64,000 nt of DNA, taken from positions 95,545 to 159,544 of the forward strand of contig JBBPTG010000052.1 of NCBI GenBank assembly GCA_038093975.1, in the 5' to 3' direction. Numbering within the stretch: the first letter of the stretch is position 1; each line of letters opens with the position of its first letter. The stretch comes from Chalciporus piperatus. Its lineage: Eukaryota; Basidiomycota; Agaricomycetes; Boletales; Boletaceae. The position numbers were made by a program, and so were the translations under genes. The notes under the pieces were generated by a model, which searched no databases, had not been told where the DNA came from, and worked only from the letters and a program-made list of their open reading frames with translations. This document shows, piece after piece, positions 57,766-64,000 of the stretch.

Positions 57766-60700
57766 ATGCCGTCCAAGCGTACATATCATAGCAGAGGTGC
57801 GACAGCAGAGAAGATACCATGCAAATACTGTAGCAAGGAATATGCCCCTCGAGGTCTCAAATCCCACGAGTCTAGTTGTGCTAGTCGACGACAGAAAAAG
57901 GCCAATGAAAAGGAATTCGCAGCGTTGGCAGCACAGGTGGTTGAGGCCCGTCTGCTTAAAGGTACGTCTCAATATCATTGACAGCCAAGCGTTAATACAA
58001 TCGTGACTCATACGCACACCTGAACATTAGCGGGGCCCTCCGTTCCAGCTGCGCAGCAACCTGCCAGCTCTGAATCGTCAGACATCAACATCGCACGTAT
58101 CCCACCAAGCCTCGACATCGATTTAGGCCATGACATGGCCATTGACATGTCAATGGGGCACGATCATGAGATCGCCAACAATGGCTCTCCTGGAGGCGAT
58201 AATATGAGCGTGGACTCACGACGGCGTAAGTTTTTCGAGTTCTCCTTTCCAACGCGAGCGATATTTACATTCTCTATTAATGTTAGGCTCTGGATCTTCG
58301 TCCGCGAGCATTCCTGGTGCAATGGCAGACCTCCCTCCTTCCTTCGCCTCTCAGCACCCTCCTCAACCATTCGCAGCAACTGCAAATGCTACTCCTGACA
58401 GCTTCAAAACAGAGTATCATCCCAAGAGTGGCCGTGCGGCCGAGTACGAATCGTTTTCCAGCTACGGGAAACGATCGTTTCAGCCAAGTTTGCCCGACGA
58501 TACACCCTGGGCACCGTTTTTGTCTCGGGCCGACTTTGAAATCGCTGAGCTTACTCATCAGTCCACGATGAGCAAAGAGCAAATCGACCGCTTGCTCAAG
58601 CTCATTTGGCAGATTGCTGACGGTGAATCAGGTTTCACGCTGAGGTCGCACAATGATGTTGCGAATGCCTGGTCTCGCGTCGCTCCGCGACTGACACCTG
58701 TACGTATCACATAACCTATCTATGTAATAGCCATCATGATCTATATCTGATGTTCGTTGGTAATGTAAATATCATGCAGCTTGAGGAGCATAAGATCAAG
58801 GTACCATATAAGAAAGATACATTGGAATTCGAGGTATACACTCGGCCACTCTGGGACTGGGCGATGGACCTGCTTGAAGACCCGTTACTCGCACCCCATT
58901 TCGTGTGGGACGCTCAACGACTTTATAAGCACAATGGTACTAGGTTCGAGCGCTTCATCCACGAACCTTGGACTGCTAACCGTTGGTGGGATATTCAAGT
59001 AAGTCTCGTCAGTACTCTGTCAATCGGGAACTATTAGTGATTGTGTCAGTCCAATTTACCGGATAACGATCCCATTAGTAGTGCTCCGTTTGCCTTTATC
59101 CTGTACGCTGACAAGAGCCATCTCACGAGTTCAGGAAAGGTAAAAGCTTACCCGGTAATCGCCCGTTGCGCACATCTTCCTGTGAATATCAGGAACGGTG
59201 ACGGCCTAGGAGGAGGGCGTATAGTTGGTTTCCTACCTATCGTGAGTTACTCTAATTTAACTGTGAGACGTATTAACAGAATACACTTTGATTGATCGTT
59301 TTGAAAGGTTCCTGATGACGCGGCAGAAGACGGCAAGCTTTCATATACCAATTTGAAGCGCGTCGTATGGCATGAGTCCTTCCTGAAGATTCTGGAGTTG
59401 ATCGTTGCGCTCTCAAAAGTGGGGTTCGCGTATAAATGTTTTGACGAGATCTTGCGCATATTGTATCCACTTATTCTTATCTTATCGGCTGACTACGAGG
59501 AACAGTAGGTATTATTAACACCTCATCACAATCCTCCTAACAAGGCACTATTATTTCTGACAGATGTGTGATGGCATTGATACGAGGCATGAACTCTCAG
59601 TGTCCCTGCCCTGTTTGTCTCATTCCTCGGGACAAGATTCGAGACCATGCATCGCACTATCCCGTCCGTACTGCTCAGGACGCAGCTGAATACGTCCAAA
59701 GATGGGAGCAGGATCGTGCTGCTGGGGAGGAAGTGTTGAAAGCTTTCAGTTTACGGCCGATTGTGGTATGTGTCAATATATTAATAAAAGTAACATTGAC
59801 ATGCTCATAGAACGACTCATATCTCCATTGACAGAACGCGTTTTGGCGTGTTGCTTTTTCCGACCCTCACGAAGCACTCTGCTTTGACACTCTACACTTC
59901 GACGACCATGGAATGTGGGGGACTCATTTATTCGGCGAGTTCAAAAGGCGATTGGAAGCACTAGGTCGTGATTCTGTGAAGAAAGTGGATGATCAGTGAG
60001 TTATCAACTGCCGCCCTCGAACTAATAATCTGACTCGCGCGCTATCAAATATTTCCTAGACACAGCCAATTTCCGCGCTGGCGAAATTTCATGCATTTCA
60101 AGGCTGTCACGAACTTCGCTTTCTCTGATGGAAATCAGCTCCTCGACATATCCAAGGTAATAACAAGCCTCGGATTCATCATTTGTGCATCCCTCGTTGA
60201 CCATCTTTTACAGCAAATCCTGTTTACGACGCAAAACGTACTTACGCGAGAAATTGACCAGGTAGGCTACGCACTCCTGAAAGCCACCGCAGCGTACTTG
60301 CAATACCACATGTATTTCACACTCGATCTCCAAACGGAGACCACAATAGCTGCGGGCGAAGCACAGCTCTTGAGGTTTCAGCAACTTCTCGAGGCAAGTA
60401 ATACTAACATTATCTGATGATTTAGATGTTAACGACTTTAATTATGTTGTCAGGAATACATTTCTTTACAAGGCGATGGCCTGACCAAGAACTGGAACTT
60501 TCCAAAGGCCCATCTAGCCAAACACGCACCGCGAGATATTCGTGAGAAGGGCGCGGTTCGCAACTTCAGTACGCGCCCAAACGAAAAACAACATGGCCCA
60601 ATCAGACGAGCATACCTCCGTCAAACTAATCGCAAGGACGTGTCAAAACAAGTAAGCAGTGTACTAAGAGCTTTGATTCAATGGTCCGAGGTGACTGATC

Positions 60701-61569
60701 ACGACTCCACCCTTTGTTAGCTCGCGAAGTTGGATCAAAGAATGGTCGTTTCTGAACTTATCCGTAGCCGTGTCGAGCATCTGGACGAAGAACGTCGCAA
60801 GGCCACCATTGAGCTGTCCCATCTTGAAGACGAGGAGGAGCTCGATGACCTGCCAGCTGTGGTGCACGTCTACCTAGGCTCCCCGCTGAAGCAAACATCG
60901 TTTGATGCTATCGAGCAAGCAAAGTCACCAGACCTGGCTTTCCGGGACTTTCGCAAGAAGTTCGTTGCGTTTATCAACACATTTGCTGATGCCAATGGGA
61001 TCCCGCTGCCGAAGGGGGGGACATGGTTTGTTCCTGCTGGCAATGATAAGGTATGAATAAAGTTCTTGTATTCAAGCATGGAATGTACTGAACTTCGTGA
61101 TACTCATCTTTATCAGATCCAAGAATTCTGCTACCTCAAAGTCAATTACGAGTCCACTGTGGACTGGAAATTGGCTACCGACTACTTACGATGCAATCCG
61201 AGCTTCCATGGAAACCAGCGGTACGACTGCGTGGTCATCCGCACCCAAGACAAGCATGGCAACACGACACACACCTTTGCTCGCCTTCTCATGATGTTCC
61301 GCTACGTTCTGAATCCTGATCAAGACCCTTTAGATCTTGCGCTCGTGCGGCCTATGGATTTCCCTACAGGCAACCAGCGCACGATTGATCGTGACCTGGG
61401 TTTCACTCGCCTCCGGTCTCGTCCCTCGGCGCGGTCCGAGTTTATCTCCCTTCGGTCTGTTGTCCGTGGAGCTCTCCTCGTGCCGGACTTCAAACATGTT
61501 GGTGACTTCTTCCTTGTTGACTACGTTGATGGTGACTGGTTCCTCCGAGCAAAGCTATTACTTGATTGA
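57766..61569 (+). CDS. Plavaka-type transposase, apparently intact
   Basis: About 1,000 residues over roughly ten exons. The N-terminal Cys2-His-like finger reads CKYCSKEYAPRGLKSHESSC. Then come FKTEYHPKSGRAAEYESF, ADFEIAELTHQSTMSK, HFVWDAQRLYKHNGTRF and EPWTANRWWDIQ. The catalytic core has FILYADKSHLTSSG, YPVIARCAHLPVNIRNGDG with GGGRIVGFLPIV, and LILSADYEEQCVMALIRG followed by CPCPVCLIPRD. The C-terminal part has NVLTREIDQVGYALL, KNWNFPKAHLAKHAPRDI, NFSTRPNEKQHGPIRRAYLR and the closing TWFVPAGNDK with DFFLVDYVDGDW. The order matches Plavaka transposases of basidiomycetes. No stop or frameshift remains after hand-splicing, so the gene may be active. The termini of the element were not found. 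Confidence 0.85.
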
Positions 61570-61607
61570 TCATTGTATTATAATAGTTTCATTTGTAACA
61601 TTTGCAC

Positions 61608-61638
61608 ATTGACAGTATTATTAGCGTAATCTGTCAAT
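61608..61638 (+). terminator. 8-bp stem hairpin after the Plavaka gene
   Basis: ATTGACAG and CTGTCAAT form a perfect stem around a 15-base loop, 39 bp after the stop. In a fungal gene it is more likely a transposon subterminal palindrome or chance than a terminator. Confidence 0.25.
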
Positions 61639-62405
61639 GACACTGACATCCTGATATCGACAATACAGTGATTTCGCCAATGATCCCTCAATACCCTGTC
61701 CCGTCGCCAACACCTTGAAATTTTACAAATTGTGTTGACCTTCCTATTACTATTACAGCCTTCGCTTCACATCTTTCCGCGCCGTTGACACTCACGAGTT
61801 TGAGTAACATTGGCGGTTTAAAGGTAAGTGACCATCCTAATACGTCGGTGATCATCTTGGACTTTTTGACGTAAAATCATCATATTTCACCCACACGTGT
61901 AGCAAGGGTTCTTTGATCTTGGCCTCACGAGTCAGTCAACGTTGTGCGTTATTACTCGCGAGGCCACTCTTCGCTCCGGATGGTAAAAAGTATTCAGGCG
62001 CCGTCAGAACGCAGATGTTCTTAAACCTGATTTCGTGCGCACTGAAAGGTTCGTTGTCGTGTCTCTTATTACTTGACTCTGAGTCGCATTGAAATCAGTA
62101 CCCATCTGGAAAATGCACCTCCACTACCCGGAGTATATAGCCCTATATATCTCGCGTAGGTAACATATCATAGTAGCCAAGGTCCCCTTTATATAGCGCT
62201 CCATAGAGCGTATTTTACTAGCCGGATGACGTGCTTCGAAGCTCGCTCGAGCGTCCGTTCGCATAGCCGCACAACTCGCATAGCAAGCTCTAGCTTCATA
62301 GTCCATGTAGGCCATTATTCATATCATCCCCCGATCCAGGTACACGGGCCTTAATTAAGTATGCGGTTCATTCAAGCTGTACCATTCTACTCGTATCCGA
62401 GCCTG
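61639..62405. other. AT-rich spacer downstream of Plavaka
   Basis: Holds repeated short words (TATATAG, CGCATAGC) at 62135-62290 but no gene and no recognisable transposon end. Confidence 0.4.
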
Positions 62406-63990
62406 CTAGAGCTGATCAGAGTCTCCGAATCCTGCATCCCACTCTGACATCCCAACCCTACTGAGACCCTCCGAGGCACTACCCAGCAGCCCAGCCCCCT
62501 GCACCTGTGATGTTCCAACTTGAACCCCGAGACCCCCGCTCCCGCTGCCAGAGACAGGCTGTTCACGCTGTGGCAGACTCGGAGTCTGCGACACAGGCCC
62601 GAGGTTGGCTAGAAAGTCCATCGCGTCCAATCGCACCACCTTGTCGCCGCCCTCCGAGTCGCTCGCTTGCACAGGCACTCCGGCATGTTCCCTAGCAAGA
62701 TGACAATCATCAGTTGAGCCTCAGACGTGTATCCTTGACGGACGTGCAGCCAACTACGCACCTGCCCTTCTGCAGAATCTCTTTGAGCAGTTCCTTAGCA
62801 AGGTCTGCCCCCCCGTCCTATTCGCATGGCTCTCCGAGAACTTCCTCCAATTGTCGAGATAGTTGACGTGTTCCTCGTATACCGCATGATACCGTTTCCC
62901 TTCGAAATTGATTTTGCGGAGTGTCCCTGTACTCCATTCATCGATCGCACACTCGATCTGGAGGTGAGACGTTCAACGAACAGGCCGCTCGACACCCGAA
63001 GCAAATGAGGCTTACTGCGGTCAGCACAAAGGCGACTGTTTCCATGCGGAAGGGCGTGAAATATGGCGCAAAACGCACTCCGTCCGCGTGCAGATCGCTG
63101 AACCAGACGATGTTGATCGTTTTGTTGATAAGTCGATTCTTGCACATCGAATTCGGAATGTTTCGATTGGAAGGATCCTACAACATGGTCAATAAGACTC
63201 CACGGAAGATTTGATTTCAGACCATGTATATGAAACTTGACTTGTCCTTGAGTCGCTCGACTCTTGCACGGTTCTCTTGACGAAGCTTCTCCAGATCTTC
63301 TGCAGTCTGACTAGTACCGCCTACGAGATCATCAGGACTGACGAATCCATAGATCTCCTTCATGTGATCGCGCGCGATAGTCTTAAGCTGCCCCCGTAAC
63401 TGCGAGACACGGCTCTTAACCTACAAGAACATTTAGCCCAAAGTCTCCATGATTATCGACACTTACCAGTCCATACTCCACAGCGCCCAACTGCACGTTC
63501 ATTGTCGTCTGCCTCAATGCCTCTCTGAGGGACTCCGTGATGTATACATCAATTACTCCAGTGACATCAGGAAAAGCGTTCCTGGTGGCCATCTTACACT
63601 TGAAGTGCGCATAGGCAATCTTGAGAACATGCTGGTTGTCGGCTGTAAGATTGCGTGCACTCCGTTCACGGCCTTTGGAAATTTTGGTTTTTTTACTCGC
63701 CCGTTCTTCGTCACCATCGGAGTTGGGAGCTGAATTCTATGTCGGGCGTCATACACCAGGCCCGAGTCAGCTCGTCAATCTACGCCACGAGGCCCAAGGC
63801 TCACCTCATTTGCCCTTCTGACGGCACCATCAGCCTTCTTCCTCGAACGAGTCGGATCTCTGTCGATCTGGCCCTCGGCTTGATGAACAGACAAAGAGCT
63901 CTGTTCGTGACCAGGAGCCTCGGAGCTTTGCCAGCTTTGCATGGGCTGACGTGGACTCACGGAGGCCAATGCATGACTGGTGACAGCCAT
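62406..63990 (-). CDS. DUF6532-type protein, start near window edge
   Basis: Multi-exon gene read from the right edge. A disordered head (MAVTSHALASVSPRQPMQSW, about 63990) and a Lys/Arg stretch (DEERASKKTKISKGRERSAR) come first. The conserved part reads VLKIAYAHFKCKMATRNAFP, then VYITESLREALRQTTMNVQL, SRVSQLRGQLKTIARDHMKE, NKTINIVWFSDLHADGVRF and YFTPFRMETVAFVLTAVECA with IDEWSTGT. This matches the DUF6532 family, widespread in agarics with no known role. The C-terminus is LLKEILQKGREHAGVPVQAS with a Gly/Ser-rich tail and stop at 62406. Frames before and after a seven-G run (62808-62814) differ by one, solved by an 8th G or by an intron ending at an AATAG. The frame stays open past the first ATG to the window end, so the start is provisional. 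Confidence 0.7.
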
Positions 63991-64000
63991 AGCTTGGCCC

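Noticed and set aside
1..64000. CRISPR array, bacterial operon or phage-like region
   Set aside because: No spaced repeat series, and intron-rich genes show this is nuclear fungal DNA.

Overview
The window is a piece of a filamentous basidiomycete genome, most likely an Agaricomycete. Genes are broken by many introns of about 45-70 bp with GT-AG ends, coding DNA is GC-richer than the spacers, and several families typical of mushroom-forming fungi are present: a DUF6534-type membrane protein, a DUF6532-type protein, a CxC/KDZ-associated transposase and a Plavaka transposase. Assignments come from reading the sequence and recalling family patterns. No search was run, and exon edges are hand-read.

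Layout. 0.5-5.6 kb: a cytochrome P450 and an amino-acid permease on the plus strand. 8.2-12.4 kb: a proline-rich coiled-coil protein (minus) and ribosomal protein L10a/uL1 (plus) diverge from a 0.4 kb spacer. 12.4-16.2 kb is gene-poor. 16.3-17.9 kb: a C2H2 zinc-finger regulator. 18.26-23.48 kb: a 5.2 kb two-gene DNA transposon with long imperfect inverted termini, holding a CxC-type KDZ-associated transposase and a convergent zinc-finger partner gene. 23.5-32.8 kb: a small hypothetical gene, a DUF6534-type membrane protein, a mitochondrial coiled-coil protein divergent from POP1 (RNase P/MRP), and an aldo/keto reductase.

33.2-40.0 kb is accessory: a nucleotidyltransferase-fold gene, a conserved hypothetical gene, a duplicated scrap of POP1, an intron-containing tRNA-Ala(UGC), and an AT-rich Cys-rich gene bracketed by 36-bp direct repeats. 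A 1.6 kb non-autonomous transposon with a perfect 9-bp target duplication is nested inside. 40.1-52.1 kb is a young gene nest. A 5.2 kb segment (F-box gene plus zinc-finger gene A) is repeated downstream as a 3.4 kb copy that lost the F-box gene but kept zinc-finger gene B. A third, inverted and more diverged paralogue (C) follows.

53.7-57.3 kb: two membrane-traffic housekeeping genes on the minus strand, V-ATPase subunit c'' and an ARFRP1/Arl3-like GTPase. 57.8-61.6 kb: an apparently intact Plavaka transposase gene. 62.4 kb to the edge: a DUF6532-type gene. The best candidate for an undescribed system is the 18.26-23.48 kb element: transposase, GRF-like zinc-finger partner, long termini carrying an E-box, and a possible 7-bp target duplication.
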